64,000 nucleotides of DNA from Siphonobacter sp. BAB-5405. GTDB taxonomy: Bacteria; Bacteroidota; Bacteroidia; Cytophagales; Spirosomataceae. Under the pieces are notes generated by a model. That model was not told the origin of the DNA, made no database searches, and saw nothing but the letters and a program-made list of their open reading frames with translations. The DNA is taken from assembly GCF_002872335.1 (NCBI RefSeq), contig NZ_NJAG01000011.1, positions 1 to 64,000 on the forward strand, in the 5' to 3' direction. Position 1 is the first letter of the stretch, and each line of letters begins with the position of its first letter. A program made the translations under genes and the position numbers. Below are positions 8,672 to 18,340 of the stretch, piece by piece.

Positions 8672-9535
8672 TCAGGACTCCCGTAGGGCTAAAGCTTTCG
8701 CTACTAATTCAGGGTATTTTTCCTGAAGCTCGGTTCCCGTTACGGGTTCGGTTGCCATTTCGTTTTGAAGGGAATCGTAATGAATCACATGTGGATATAA
8801 GGCAGACATCGCCTCGTCAATTTTACACAATTCTTCATTGTCATGAGTTACGCCGTACGCTTCTTCGCTTGCTTTCAGTAGTCTTTCAGCCCAGCATTCT
8901 CCCAAAACAACTTTATATTTTCCACTTAAACAGGAATTAATATCCTCGGTAATAGCTTCGAAAAACGCTTTCCCCTGTAGCAGAAGCCAGCAACGGAAAT
9001 AAATAAACCCATCATCCGACAGATAGTCATCAAAGTTTGCCACGCCATTTTCGTACGAGTATGGTCCGTCCAGAATGAAAGATAACGCTGCAATTTCAGC
9101 CGTATACAATTGATTCAGCTTTTCCTGTAGTACTTTCTCAAACAGAATAAGTCTGGGTTTACCGACTTTTGAAAGTAGCTCAATCAAATTATCTATATGT
9201 TCTTCTGCATCATATTCCTGCCAATTCACGTGTTTCCATTTATTCGCCTTTTCGATACTCTGCCAAAAATAAACTTCGGCTTTTTCTTCTTCTGAAACGT
9301 CTGCTTTTACTGGAATAGGTTGGGATTCTTCCCAGGCTATATATCCTTTGCTTTGTTTCTGTTTAATCAGTTTTTCAGTCTCCTGTAAACAGATTTCTTC
9401 CGTTGGAAACTCCTTTTCGGATACTTTTCCGGCAGAACCAATTTTACCGTAGGTTACTTTCTGAACGTTTTTGTCCACTTCAACTTTCCAGAATTTATCC
9501 GAAAGCTCATTCTGATTAATGAAAAACTTAGTCAT
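8672..9535 (-). CDS. WGR-domain protein with DUF4240-like region
   Basis: 287 residues from the ATG at 9535, chosen because the WGR domain begins straight after it; an in-frame ATG at 9577 adds 14 residues without homology. Residues ~5-75 form a WGR domain (FWKVEVD, VTYGKIGSAGKV), a fold that binds nucleic acid in PARPs and occurs in many bacterial proteins of unknown role. Residues ~85-220 begin YFWQSIEKANKW and resemble DUF4240. The C-terminal ~60 residues are acidic and unassigned. No signal peptide, so cytoplasmic. Function unknown. Confidence 0.8.
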   Translation of the reverse strand: MTKFFINQNELSDKFWKVEVDKNVQKVTYGKIGSAGKVSEKEFPTEEICLQETEKLIKQKQSKGYIAWEESQPIPVKADVSEEEKAEVYFWQSIEKANKWKHVNWQEYDAEEHIDNLIELLSKVGKPRLILFEKVLQEKLNQLYTAEIAALSFILDGPYSYENGVANFDDYLSDDGFIYFRCWLLLQGKAFFEAITEDINSCLSGKYKVVLGECWAERLLKASEEAYGVTHDNEELCKIDEAMSALYPHVIHYDSLQNEMATEPVTGTELQEKYPELVAKALALRES

Positions 9536-9730
9536 AGGATTTAGGAGTACAGGGGGTAACGGTAAGACAACATGCAATGATAGTTGATTTCTTCACTCTT
9601 TTCAGGATGACAGCTTAAACGGAGGCAGAAACACGTTTACGAGGAATCCCTTACCGACCGAAGTGAACGCTTGCCCGTGGCCTTCCCACAAGAATCGCCT
9701 ATCTTGTATCCGACTTTGATTTTTAAACCT

Positions 9731-11269
9731 ATGAAACGCTTTCTCTACCTCGGGGTGGCTCTGCTGACCCTGGGTTCCCTGCGAGCCCAGCAGCCTAATC
9801 GTCCGAACGTCATTTTCATTTTCTCGGACGACCACGCCTACCAGGCCATCAGTGCCTACGGGAGCAAACTCGCCCAAACGCCCAACATCGACCGGATCGC
9901 CAATGAGGGTGCCCTGTTACTCAACAACGTAGTCACCAATTCCATTTGCGGACCGAGCCGGGCCACCTTACTCACGGGCAAGTACAGTCACCTGAACGGG
10001 TACAAGCTCAACGAACGGAAATTCAACATCAACCAGCCCGTCTTTCCCGAAGAATTGCAGAAAAACGGCTATCAGACGGCCTGGATTGGGAAAATGCACC
10101 TGGGCAGTTTGCCCCACGGGTTCGATTATCTGGATGTACTGCCCGGCCAGGGACATTATTACAGTCCGGACTTCGTGAACGGGAAGAAAGATACCGTGCG
10201 GCATGAAGGCAAGTATGTGAGCAATGTCATTACGGAACTTTCGCTCGACTGGCTCAATAAACGGGATGCCTCCAAGCCCTTTTTTCTGGTTGTGGGACAC
10301 AAGGCTACGCACCGCGAATGGCTGCCCGACATTCAGGATTTGGGAGCGTATGACGACGTGAACTTCCCTCTTCCTGCTTCGTTTTATGATGCCTACGAAG
10401 GCCGGGAAGCTGCCGAAAAACAGGACATGACCATCGACCAAACGATGCGTTTGAAGGAAGACCTGAAAGTACACCTGAACTACGACGCGAAGAACCGATT
10501 CAATGGCTACAACCGCTTTTCACCCGAGCAGAAAAAGGCTTTCTACGAGTATTACGAAAAGAAAATCAGTAAGGAGTTTGATGAAAAGAAACTGACGGGC
10601 AAAGCTCTGGTGGAATGGAAATACCAGCGGTATTTAAAAGATTACCTCGCTACGGCCAAATCCCTGGACCGCAACATTGGCCGATTGCTGGACTACCTGG
10701 ATCAAAAGGGTCTGGCTAAAAATACCGTGGTGATTTATGCGTCCGATCAGGGCTTTTACATGGGGGAACATGGCTGGTTTGACAAACGATTCATTTACGA
10801 AGAATCCCTGAAAACGCCCTTCGTCATTCGGTACCCGGGCGTCATCCAACCGGGCAAAAAAGTACCGCAACTGGTGTCGAATATCGACTGGGCTCCTACC
10901 CTGCTTGAGCTGACGGGTACGAAGGTTCCTAAAGAAATTCAGGGAAAATCCTTTCTGCCCCTGCTGAAAGACGAAAAACCAGCCTGGCGGACGGCGGCGT
11001 ATTACCACTACTACGAATTTCCGGAACCGCACCACGTGTACCCGCACTTTGGCGTACGTACGGAGCGTTATACGCTGGTGCACTTTTACGGCGACATCAA
11101 TACCTGGGAGCTGTATGATTTACAGAAAGATCCCCAGCAATTAAAAAACCTGTACGGTCAGAAAGGTACCGAGAAAATCACCGCTGATCTGAAAGCCCAA
11201 CTGAAAGAGCTGATGGTTACGTACAAAGACGACGAAGCCCTGAGCCTGCTGCAACAAACCAATCCGTAA
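9731..11269 (+). CDS. Exported sulfatase (type I, formylglycine-dependent)
   Basis: 512 residues from the ATG at 9731, which begins a clean signal peptide (MKRFLYLGVALLTLGSLRAQ); the longer in-frame start at 9671 only adds residues before the signal. Metal-binding FSDDH has Asp33 and Asp34. The sulfatase signature CGPSRATLLTG carries Cys73, the residue oxidised to formylglycine. ASDQGFYMGEHGWFDKR supplies the second Asp and the Lys/His of the active site. It hydrolyses sulfate esters in the periplasm. Sequence style suggests the S1_11-like group, a tentative guess; the substrate is not shown. The formylglycine-generating enzyme gene lies 60 bases downstream. Confidence 0.93.
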   Translation: MKRFLYLGVALLTLGSLRAQQPNRPNVIFIFSDDHAYQAISAYGSKLAQTPNIDRIANEGALLLNNVVTNSICGPSRATLLTGKYSHLNGYKLNERKFNINQPVFPEELQKNGYQTAWIGKMHLGSLPHGFDYLDVLPGQGHYYSPDFVNGKKDTVRHEGKYVSNVITELSLDWLNKRDASKPFFLVVGHKATHREWLPDIQDLGAYDDVNFPLPASFYDAYEGREAAEKQDMTIDQTMRLKEDLKVHLNYDAKNRFNGYNRFSPEQKKAFYEYYEKKISKEFDEKKLTGKALVEWKYQRYLKDYLATAKSLDRNIGRLLDYLDQKGLAKNTVVIYASDQGFYMGEHGWFDKRFIYEESLKTPFVIRYPGVIQPGKKVPQLVSNIDWAPTLLELTGTKVPKEIQGKSFLPLLKDEKPAWRTAAYYHYYEFPEPHHVYPHFGVRTERYTLVHFYGDINTWELYDLQKDPQQLKNLYGQKGTEKITADLKAQLKELMVTYKDDEALSLLQQTNP

Positions 11270-11277
11270 CGAACCGG

Positions 11278-11310
11278 AAGCCCCGCTGACAAGGTATCTT
11301 CGCGGGGCTT
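11278..11310 (+). terminator. Hairpin between sulfatase and FGE genes
   Basis: Perfect arms AAGCCCCGC (11278-11286) and GCGGGGCTT (11302-11310), followed after CTGA by five Ts. It could terminate or attenuate transcription between the sulfatase and its activator. Confidence 0.65.
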
Positions 11311-11329
11311 TCTGATTTTTAGTTTTCGA

Positions 11330-12373
11330 ATGAAGAATTTACTCCTTTGGGCATGGATCGGGCTTTTGTTTTCCTGCCAGGAACAAAACAAGACGCAGTC
11401 CGACATTGCGGTTTGTAAAGTGCCGACACGGGCGGTGGCTTTGGCGGGGCAACCGACAGATGCTCCCTCAACCACTGCCGATACTACCCGTATGGTACGT
11501 ATTACCGGTGGCGATTTCCAGATGGGCTCCCATGACTTTGAGGACACGCGACCGGTACACCCGGTGCATGTCAACCCCTTTCTGATGGATACGCACGAGG
11601 TTACCAATGCCGAATTTGCGGCCTTCGTGAAAGCCACCCAGTATAAAACCATTGCCGAGCGTCCGCTCAATCCCGCGGATTATCCGGGCGTTCCGGCGGA
11701 CAAGCTCGTTCCGGGTTCGGCCGTATTTACGCCACCAGCCCAGCCCGTTCCGCTTGAAAACCCCTTAGCTTGGTGGGAGTACGTAGCCGGTGCCAACTGG
11801 CAGCATCCGAAAGGTCCGCACTCGAAAGCCGTACCCAACGAACCCGTCGTCCATATCGCCTACGAAGATGCCTTTGCCTACGCTCAATGGGCGGGCAAAC
11901 GCCTGCCCACCGAAGCGGAGTGGGAATTTGCCGCTCGGGGTGGACAAACGCAGGCATTGCCTTACTACTGGGGTTCAGAACTCAAACCCGGCGGTCGCTG
12001 GGTAGCCAATATTCACCAGGGCCACTTTCCCGATCACAATACGAAAGAAGATGGCTTTGCGGACGTAGCTCCGGTACGCTCGTACCCGGCCAATGCCTAC
12101 GGCCTGTACGACATGGACGGGAATGTCTGGGAATGGTGTTCCGATTATTACCGTCCGGATTACTACGCATCGAGTCCGAAAGACAACCCGAAAGGTCCTA
12201 CCGACAGTTACGATCCACAGGAACCGGGGGCGGTCAAACGCGTGCAACGCGGCGGTTCGTTTCTGTGCAGCGATCAATACTGCATTCGTTACAAAACGGG
12301 CAGTCGGGGTAAGGGCGAAGTGACGAGCGGCAGTAGTAACCTGGGTTTTCGCTGCGTGAAGGATGTTCGCTAA
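11330..12373 (+). CDS. Formylglycine-generating enzyme (sulfatase-activating), lipoprotein form
   Basis: 347 residues. The N-terminus ends in LLFSC with Cys16, a lipobox, so the protein is probably a lipoprotein. From ~55 (MVRITGGDFQMGS) to the end it is a full FGE/SUMF1 domain: HEVTNAEFAAFV, RLPTEAEWEFAARGG, YGLYDMDGNVWEWCSDYY and RGGSFLCSDQYCIRY. Cys313 and Cys318 have the CxxxxC spacing of the copper-binding catalytic pair of genuine FGEs, and NLGFRC follows. The many relatives without this pair are not FGEs, so activity is well supported. It would oxidise Cys73 of the neighbouring sulfatase to formylglycine. Confidence 0.92.
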   Translation: MKNLLLWAWIGLLFSCQEQNKTQSDIAVCKVPTRAVALAGQPTDAPSTTADTTRMVRITGGDFQMGSHDFEDTRPVHPVHVNPFLMDTHEVTNAEFAAFVKATQYKTIAERPLNPADYPGVPADKLVPGSAVFTPPAQPVPLENPLAWWEYVAGANWQHPKGPHSKAVPNEPVVHIAYEDAFAYAQWAGKRLPTEAEWEFAARGGQTQALPYYWGSELKPGGRWVANIHQGHFPDHNTKEDGFADVAPVRSYPANAYGLYDMDGNVWEWCSDYYRPDYYASSPKDNPKGPTDSYDPQEPGAVKRVQRGGSFLCSDQYCIRYKTGSRGKGEVTSGSSNLGFRCVKDVR

Positions 12374-12406
12374 GTTTGCATTCCTTAAGGTAATCCCCGA
12401 AACTGC

Positions 12407-13285
12407 ATGCCCCTGGCTACTACGCAGGTTGCCGCCATGGTAACGCTGTATCACTCCGAATCTACCGTCCTGACGAATGTTGATTCGTACCTCGATCAGG
12501 TGGGGAAGCTTTACGTCATTGACAATTCCGAACAACCAGACGAACGTTTGCGGGAAGCCTTACAGCTACGATCGCCTCGTTTGCTGTCCCTTACTCCGCG
12601 TGGCAATGAAGGACTGGGCGTGGCGTTGAACCGGGCCGCTGAACAGGCGTTGGCCGACGGTTTCTCGCATCTGCTGATGATGGATGATGACTCCTCCCTT
12701 CCCGCCGGAGCCGTCGAGCAGTTGTACCAAACGGCGGTTGCCAGACCGGAAGCGGGCATTGTTTCGGCCGTAATGGTCGATCAGTCGGCACGCCAGACGG
12801 ATCGATCGACGAAACCTCCTACCATCGATCCGGTCCTCACGGCTATTACGGCGGGTAGTTTGCTGAATCTGGCCGCGTATCAGGTAGCCGGACCTTTTCA
12901 GGAAGATTTATTCATCGACTGGGTGGATCTGGAGTACAGCTTTCGCCTGAAACGACACGGATTCCCGATTCTGGCCGATGGCCACGTCCGACTGTTGCAC
13001 CGCATTGGCATTAAGAAAAAGATACGGCTGTTGGGGTTTATTCCCTATCAGTGGCGGTCGCATAATCCCGTCCGGCTGTACTACAAATTCCGGAACAGTT
13101 TATACCTGCTCCGCCGGGATCAGGATGTGATTCCGGCCCGGTTTAAACGCCGTTTTCACAAGGAACTCCGCCGTAATCTGTATCAGATTTTACTGGCCGA
13201 ACCCAATAAGGGCCGCTTTTTCTCCCTCATCCGGAAAGCCATAATAGATGCCCGGGCTGGAAAGCTCGGCAAGCTGGAGGAGTAA
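12407..13285 (+). CDS. Glycosyltransferase family 2, rhamnosyltransferase-like
   Basis: 292 residues with a GT2 Rossmann-like start (AAMVTLYHSESTVL, YVIDNSEQ), the nucleotide-sugar and metal site MMDDDSSLP (about 87-95), and the acceptor-side motif DWVDLEYSFRLKRHG. The C-terminal part (RSHNPVRLYYKFRNSLYLLRRD) is typical of rhamnosyltransferase-like members that build surface glycans. No signal peptide or membrane segment, so it acts at the cytoplasmic face. Donor and acceptor are unknown. The first ATG at 12407 fits; 33 bases separate it from the FGE stop. Confidence 0.85.
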   Translation: MPLATTQVAAMVTLYHSESTVLTNVDSYLDQVGKLYVIDNSEQPDERLREALQLRSPRLLSLTPRGNEGLGVALNRAAEQALADGFSHLLMMDDDSSLPAGAVEQLYQTAVARPEAGIVSAVMVDQSARQTDRSTKPPTIDPVLTAITAGSLLNLAAYQVAGPFQEDLFIDWVDLEYSFRLKRHGFPILADGHVRLLHRIGIKKKIRLLGFIPYQWRSHNPVRLYYKFRNSLYLLRRDQDVIPARFKRRFHKELRRNLYQILLAEPNKGRFFSLIRKAIIDARAGKLGKLEE

Positions 13286-13347
13286 GGTATACGGATGGTC
13301 AAAGGCTAGAATTTTACCGGCTGCCCGGACGTTTTATCCTCCGAAAG

Positions 13348-13458
13348 TAAATGTCCGCAAACGAACAAACACTGTTCATTTGCGGACATTTATTTTATTT
13401 AATATACTGATTATCAATATAATTTAAATTACAAGTTCCGAATGGCATGGCTTTCTAC
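13348..13458 (+). promoter_or_regulatory. Permease regulatory module 1: paired activator sites plus sigma-54-like promoter
   Basis: Site A GTCCGCAAACGAAC (13353-13366) and site B GTTCATTTGCGGAC (13374-13387) start 21 bp apart. A TGGCATGGCTTTCTAC box has its GG at 13444, 57 bp after site B. The two sites sit inside a near-perfect inverted repeat with 20-bp arms (13348-13367 and 13373-13392). The ATG of P1 follows 48 bp after the GG. The -24 half fits a sigma-54 promoter well; the -12 half (TCTA instead of TTGC) does not. The activator is inferred, not seen. Confidence 0.7.
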
Positions 13459-13491
13459 AAAGCACTTTTGCTCCTTTCATCTCGTCTGCCT

Positions 13492-15879
13492 ATGCTGCGT
13501 AACTACCTGAAAATCGCCGTTCGTAACCTCTTTAAAAATCCGGGGTACAGCTTCATCAATATCATGGGACTGGCCGTAGGAATGGCTGCCAGCATGCTCA
13601 TCATGCTCTGGATTCTGGATGAGTTTAGTTACGATACATTTCATACGAAAAAAGACCGGATTTACCGCGTCATGCGGAATTTCAGGGAGTCGGAAACTAA
13701 TACCTGGACTTCGTCTTCGCAGGGGGGCTTACTGGGCGATTACCTCCGCAAGAACATTCCGGAGATGAAAAACGTCACGATGACTGGCTGGGAATCGCCG
13801 ATGGCACTGGCGTACCAGGACAAGGTGATGAAGAAAACCACGATGACGGTGGAGCCGGATTTTTTCCGCATGTTTTCCTTCGAACCCGTTAAAGGTTCAC
13901 TTCAGACGGCCTTCAAAAATCCTAATTCCATTGTCTTAACGGAATCAACGGCCAAAGCTCTTTTTGGCGACGAAGATCCAATTAATAAAGTAATTCGCTA
14001 CTACGGTCAGGTGGACCTGAAAGTCACCGCCGTACTGAAAGATTACCCGAAAAACTCGCGATTTGCTTTTGAGGCTTTAATCCCCGTAAAACTCTATGAT
14101 GCTCTGGGCTGGAGTTCGTACGGCTGGAGTAACAACAACTTTCAGTTGTACGTCGAGCTGGACCCCAATGCGAATCTGGAGGCGGTTAATGCGAAGATTC
14201 GAAACATTTATGCCCAACAGGATAAAGGCTCCAGCAACGGTGATATTTTTCTGCACGCCCTGACCCGTTCCCGTCTGCACAGCCGCTTCGAAAACGGTGT
14301 ATCCGTGGGTGGTCGCATCGAAAACGTTCAGTTGTTTGGGATCATCGCCGGATTTGTACTGCTCATTGCCTGTATCAATTTCATGAACCTGAGTACGGCC
14401 CGTAGTGAAAAGCGGGCCCGCGAAGTAGGCATCCGCAAGACCTCCGGAGCCATGCGAGGCGGTCTGATCGGACAGTTTCTGGGCGAATCGTTGTTGCTGG
14501 CACTCCTGGGATTTCTTCTGGCCATTGGTCTGGTAGAAGTAAGCCTGCCCTGGTTTAATGAACTGGTTGAAAAACAGTTATCCATTGACTTTCTGCACCC
14601 CTTGTACTGGCTGGCGGCTCTGTCAATCGTAGCTCTTACGGGCATTTTGGCGGGCAGTTATCCGGCGTTTTACCTGTCGTCTTTCAATCCGGTTACCGTA
14701 CTTAAAGGCACCATGCAAACGGGTCGGGCGGCTTCGCTTCCGCGTAAGGTACTGGTCATTCTGCAATTCTCTTTCTCCATTGCTCTCATTATCAGCACCA
14801 TTCTGGTGTACCAGCAGATTCAGCACGCCAAAAACCAGCCCCTGGGTTACGATCAGGAAAACCTGATGTATTTCGCCATGGAAGGCGATGCCTCGAATCA
14901 CTGGCAGGCCTTGCGGAGTGAAATCATGGCCACAGGACTGGCCGAAAACGCCTATGCTTCCAGTTCAGTACCCGCGGCAGAAGGCGGTTCCAACGGCTGG
15001 GGCTTCAACTGGCGGGGCCGCAAACCCGAACAGTACAATCAGGTCTTCGAGTTTATGCGGGTCAGCTATGATTTCGTCAAAACGTCGGGCGTACAGGTAT
15101 TGGCGGGTCGCGATTTCTCACCGGCTTTTCCCGGTGATACATCCCGGGCCGTCATTCTGAACGAATCGGCGGTGAAAGTCTTGGGATTCAGGAATCCACT
15201 GGGCGAAACCATCAGTCGCGGCGAACCGAACGAACCCTACGCTGAAAAATATACGGTCGTGGGCGTTGTCAAAAATTTCGCGTACGGTTCGCCCTACGAA
15301 ACGATGTCACCCATGATGATCAATGTATCCGTCAATGGCGGTAACCTGAGTTATATGGTCGTCCGGCTACGCGGGGCTAGCTCGGTCGGTATTGAAAAAA
15401 TCCAGAGCCTTTACCAGAAGTATGCCCGCAACGTTCCCTTCGATTACCACTTCATCGATTCCGATTTTGAGAAACGCTTTCAGGCCGAACGCCTGCTGGG
15501 AAGTCTGGCTTTCGTCTTTGGCAGCCTGGCGGTTTTTATCTCCTGCCTGGGCCTGTTCGGACTGGCTTCGTTCATGGCTGAGCAACGACGTAAGGAAATT
15601 GGCGTACGCAAAGTACTGGGAGCCAGCGTACTGAACCTCTGGGGTTTACTTTCCAAAGATTTCGTCGTACTGGTCGGACTTTCCTTTCTCATTGCCTCAC
15701 CCCTGGCGTACTACTTCATGAGCGACTGGCTCAACAAGTACGCCATCCGCATTGAGATTGGCTGGCTGGTCTTTGCCGTTTCGGGTTGTATCGCATTGGG
15801 CATTACACTGCTCACGGTTAGTTACCAGGCCATTCGGGCGGCTTCGGCCAATCCGGTTAAAAGTTTAAAAACCGAGTAA
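13492..15879 (+). CDS. MacB/FtsX-like ABC transporter permease P1
   Basis: 795 residues from the ATG at 13492. An in-frame ATG at 13447 lies inside the promoter box and is rejected, and all paralogues begin ML(R/K)N. Layout: transmembrane segment ~21-42, first periplasmic core domain (MacB_PCD type) to ~275, FtsX segments around 277-300, 340-365 and 383-400 with INFMNLSTARSEKRAREVGIRK, a fifth segment at ~420-442, a second periplasmic core to ~665, and a second FtsX set at ~672-693, 722-747 and 757-780 ending NPVKSLKTE. This is two fused four-segment permease halves. There is no ATPase domain and none is encoded nearby. P1 groups with P8 and P9. First gene of its unit; P2 starts 27 bases later. 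Confidence 0.95.
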   Translation: MLRNYLKIAVRNLFKNPGYSFINIMGLAVGMAASMLIMLWILDEFSYDTFHTKKDRIYRVMRNFRESETNTWTSSSQGGLLGDYLRKNIPEMKNVTMTGWESPMALAYQDKVMKKTTMTVEPDFFRMFSFEPVKGSLQTAFKNPNSIVLTESTAKALFGDEDPINKVIRYYGQVDLKVTAVLKDYPKNSRFAFEALIPVKLYDALGWSSYGWSNNNFQLYVELDPNANLEAVNAKIRNIYAQQDKGSSNGDIFLHALTRSRLHSRFENGVSVGGRIENVQLFGIIAGFVLLIACINFMNLSTARSEKRAREVGIRKTSGAMRGGLIGQFLGESLLLALLGFLLAIGLVEVSLPWFNELVEKQLSIDFLHPLYWLAALSIVALTGILAGSYPAFYLSSFNPVTVLKGTMQTGRAASLPRKVLVILQFSFSIALIISTILVYQQIQHAKNQPLGYDQENLMYFAMEGDASNHWQALRSEIMATGLAENAYASSSVPAAEGGSNGWGFNWRGRKPEQYNQVFEFMRVSYDFVKTSGVQVLAGRDFSPAFPGDTSRAVILNESAVKVLGFRNPLGETISRGEPNEPYAEKYTVVGVVKNFAYGSPYETMSPMMINVSVNGGNLSYMVVRLRGASSVGIEKIQSLYQKYARNVPFDYHFIDSDFEKRFQAERLLGSLAFVFGSLAVFISCLGLFGLASFMAEQRRKEIGVRKVLGASVLNLWGLLSKDFVVLVGLSFLIASPLAYYFMSDWLNKYAIRIEIGWLVFAVSGCIALGITLLTVSYQAIRAASANPVKSLKTE

Positions 15880-15906
15880 TCGCGTTTACTTCAACTTCCG
15901 ACTATT

Positions 15907-18300
15907 ATGCTCCGTAACTACATCAAAATTGCCCTGCGAAACCTGCTGCGAAACAAAGGGTTCTCCATCATTAATATTCTGGGCCTGAGCATTGGGCTGG
16001 CCTGCTGTATGCTGATTATTCTGTACACCAAAGATGAGGTGAGTTTCGACGCCTTCCAGGCTCGTAAGGATCAGCTGTATCGGGTGACCTGTACCATTCA
16101 GGATATGAACGGGGAGAAGCAGAAGCTAGGAATTGCAGCCCTAACGCAGGGACCTTCGTTTAAAGAGGACATTCCGGAAGTACTGGAATTTTCGCGGGTA
16201 CAGGATCGGAATATGTTCGTGCGTTCGGGCCGTGAGGTTTTCACTGAAAAAGCCGTTTGGGCCGACAAAAACTTTTTTACGCTGTTCTCTTTTCCATTGG
16301 TCGCGGGCAATGCGAAAACGGTACTCTCGGATATTCATTCGCTGGTTTTGACGGAAGAAATGGCCGAAAAATATTTCGGTACTACGCAGGCTCTGGGCAA
16401 AAAGCTGGAATTCGAAATCAATAATAAGTTCGAAACTTTCGTCGTATCGGGCATTGCCAAAAATGCTCCGCAGAACTCGACCATTCAGTTTAAAATGCTC
16501 TTGCCCTTTGCGTACCAGGAGGCTCACGAAAAAGACGATAACTGGCTCTGGCTTTCGTTCCCCACCTACCTGCTACTGCATCCTTCGGCTAATGTAGCCA
16601 CAGTTGAGAAAAAGATGAATCAGGTCTACCTCACCCGTTCAAAGGAGCAACGGGCGGAGGCGAGCAAGCACGGCTTCAAGGACCGTTTTAACTGGGGATT
16701 ACAGCCGTTCCTGCAAATGCACCTGGCCACCGATACCCAGTATACGCCGCAGGCTAGTAATCCCATGTATTCGTATATTCTGCTGGGCATTGCTCTCTTT
16801 GTATTGCTAATTGCCTGCATTAATTTCGTGAACCTGACCGTGGCTCAATCCTTACGCCGCAGCCGGGAAATCGGTATTCGAAAAGTAGTGGGTGGTCAGC
16901 GAAGTCAGTTGATGGGGCAGTTCCTGGGTGAATCGTTCATTCTGTGTTTTCTGGCCTTTACGCTGGCTATTTTGCTGGCCGAAGCGAGCCTGCCGTTCTT
17001 CAACGAGCTGGCTAATAAGGAATTAAGCCTGACTTATCTGCTGGATTATCAGCTAGTCCTGGGTGTAGTGGGCTTGTTCTTGGTTACGGGTTTTGCGGCT
17101 GGCTTCTATCCGGCTTTGGTTTTATCGGGCTTTGATCCGCTGCAAACGTTGTACAATCGCTTCCGGTTTTCGGGTAAAAACTATCTATCGAAGGGGCTGG
17201 TCGTCTTGCAGTTTTCACTGGCCACGTTCCTGATTATTACAACGCTGTTCATTTATGCCCAGTTTAATTACCTGACGAACAAGGATCTGGGTTATAATGA
17301 AAAGAACCTGCTGTCCGTTACGGTCGGCTGGAATAGGACGGATAGCCCTACCTCCACCCGGCAACAAACCTTTGAACATGAGTTAAGTCATGCCCCAGGC
17401 GTACAACAGGTAGCACCCGTCATGGATGGCTCCTGGACCACTACTGCAAAAGCCAATGGCGTGGAGCTGGATGTGAAGTACGAGCACGTCGACGAACACT
17501 TTTTACCGGCCATGCAGATACCGATGGTTGAGGGTCGAAATTTTTCCGCGGCTTACCCCGCCGATTCTACGCACTCGGTGCTCGTCAATGAAGCCTTTGT
17601 TCAGAAAGTGGGCTGGAAAGGTTCAGCCATCGGTAAAACCGTCGATTTTTTGAACGGCAATGATACTAAACTGACGATTGTAGGCGTCGTGAAAGACTAT
17701 CATTTCGCTTCGCTTAAAGCCAAAATTAGTCCGCAATTGTTCAGTTCGAATCCACACCTGCCCTTTGGCCGTTTTCTGATTCGGGTACAGCCCGACAAAC
17801 TCCCCCGGGCCATCCAGTCGATCGAGGCTACGTACCGCAAAATGGTTCCGTACCGTCCTTTTTCGTATGATTTTATGGATGAGCTGAATTATAAGAATTA
17901 CGAAGCCGAAGCCAAGTGGAAGCAGATTATCACGTTCGGAGCGATACTGACCATTTTTATTTCCTGCATCGGCCTGTTCGGTCTGGCGAGTTTATCCATG
18001 CAACAGCGGACCAAGGAAATCGGCATCCGGAAAGTACTGGGAGCTTCCGTATTGCAACTTTCGAATCTGCTGGCGAAAAACTTCCTGACTCTGGTACTGA
18101 TTGCTTTTGTGGTAGCCATTCCGGCGGCCTGGTACGTGACCCAACGCTGGCTGGAAAACTTCGCCTACCGCATTGACATTACCTGGCAAACCTTCGCCGT
18201 AGCCGCCCTGCTGACGAGTAGTATCGCCCTGGTTACGGTGAGTTTCAATACCATTCGTACGGCCCTGGCTAATCCGATAAAATCTTTAAAATCAGAGTAA
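15907..18300 (+). CDS. MacB/FtsX-like ABC transporter permease P2
   Basis: 797 residues, same two-half layout as P1 and almost certainly co-transcribed with it, being only 27 bases downstream with no promoter module between. It is not a close copy of P1: the mid-protein signature is INFVNLTVAQSLRRSREIGIRK, and where the paralogues have VLKG before segment five P2 has QTLYNRFRF. The C-terminal half carries QQRTKEIGIRKVLGAS and ends NPIKSLKSE. The first transmembrane segment is unusually cysteine-rich (LACCML). Substrate unknown. The pairing of unlike paralogues in one unit hints at a heteromeric transporter, which is inference. Confidence 0.95.
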   Translation: MLRNYIKIALRNLLRNKGFSIINILGLSIGLACCMLIILYTKDEVSFDAFQARKDQLYRVTCTIQDMNGEKQKLGIAALTQGPSFKEDIPEVLEFSRVQDRNMFVRSGREVFTEKAVWADKNFFTLFSFPLVAGNAKTVLSDIHSLVLTEEMAEKYFGTTQALGKKLEFEINNKFETFVVSGIAKNAPQNSTIQFKMLLPFAYQEAHEKDDNWLWLSFPTYLLLHPSANVATVEKKMNQVYLTRSKEQRAEASKHGFKDRFNWGLQPFLQMHLATDTQYTPQASNPMYSYILLGIALFVLLIACINFVNLTVAQSLRRSREIGIRKVVGGQRSQLMGQFLGESFILCFLAFTLAILLAEASLPFFNELANKELSLTYLLDYQLVLGVVGLFLVTGFAAGFYPALVLSGFDPLQTLYNRFRFSGKNYLSKGLVVLQFSLATFLIITTLFIYAQFNYLTNKDLGYNEKNLLSVTVGWNRTDSPTSTRQQTFEHELSHAPGVQQVAPVMDGSWTTTAKANGVELDVKYEHVDEHFLPAMQIPMVEGRNFSAAYPADSTHSVLVNEAFVQKVGWKGSAIGKTVDFLNGNDTKLTIVGVVKDYHFASLKAKISPQLFSSNPHLPFGRFLIRVQPDKLPRAIQSIEATYRKMVPYRPFSYDFMDELNYKNYEAEAKWKQIITFGAILTIFISCIGLFGLASLSMQQRTKEIGIRKVLGASVLQLSNLLAKNFLTLVLIAFVVAIPAAWYVTQRWLENFAYRIDITWQTFAVAALLTSSIALVTVSFNTIRTALANPIKSLKSE

Positions 18301-18340
18301 ATCGTTTCTAAACGCTGTTTGACCTTTTACAAACACAGCC

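Noticed and set aside
13348-13392. Inverted repeats before permease units read as transcription terminators
   Set aside because: Modules 4 and 6 lack the long symmetry but keep the two sites and exact spacing to the promoter box, so protein-binding sites explain them better, although a secondary terminator role in modules 1, 2, 3 and 5 is not excluded.
13447-13491. In-frame upstream start of P1 (15 extra residues)
   Set aside because: It lies inside the -24 promoter box of module 1, and every paralogue starts at the ML(R/K)N position. Similar upstream extensions of P5, P6, P8, P10 and P12 were rejected for the same homology reason.
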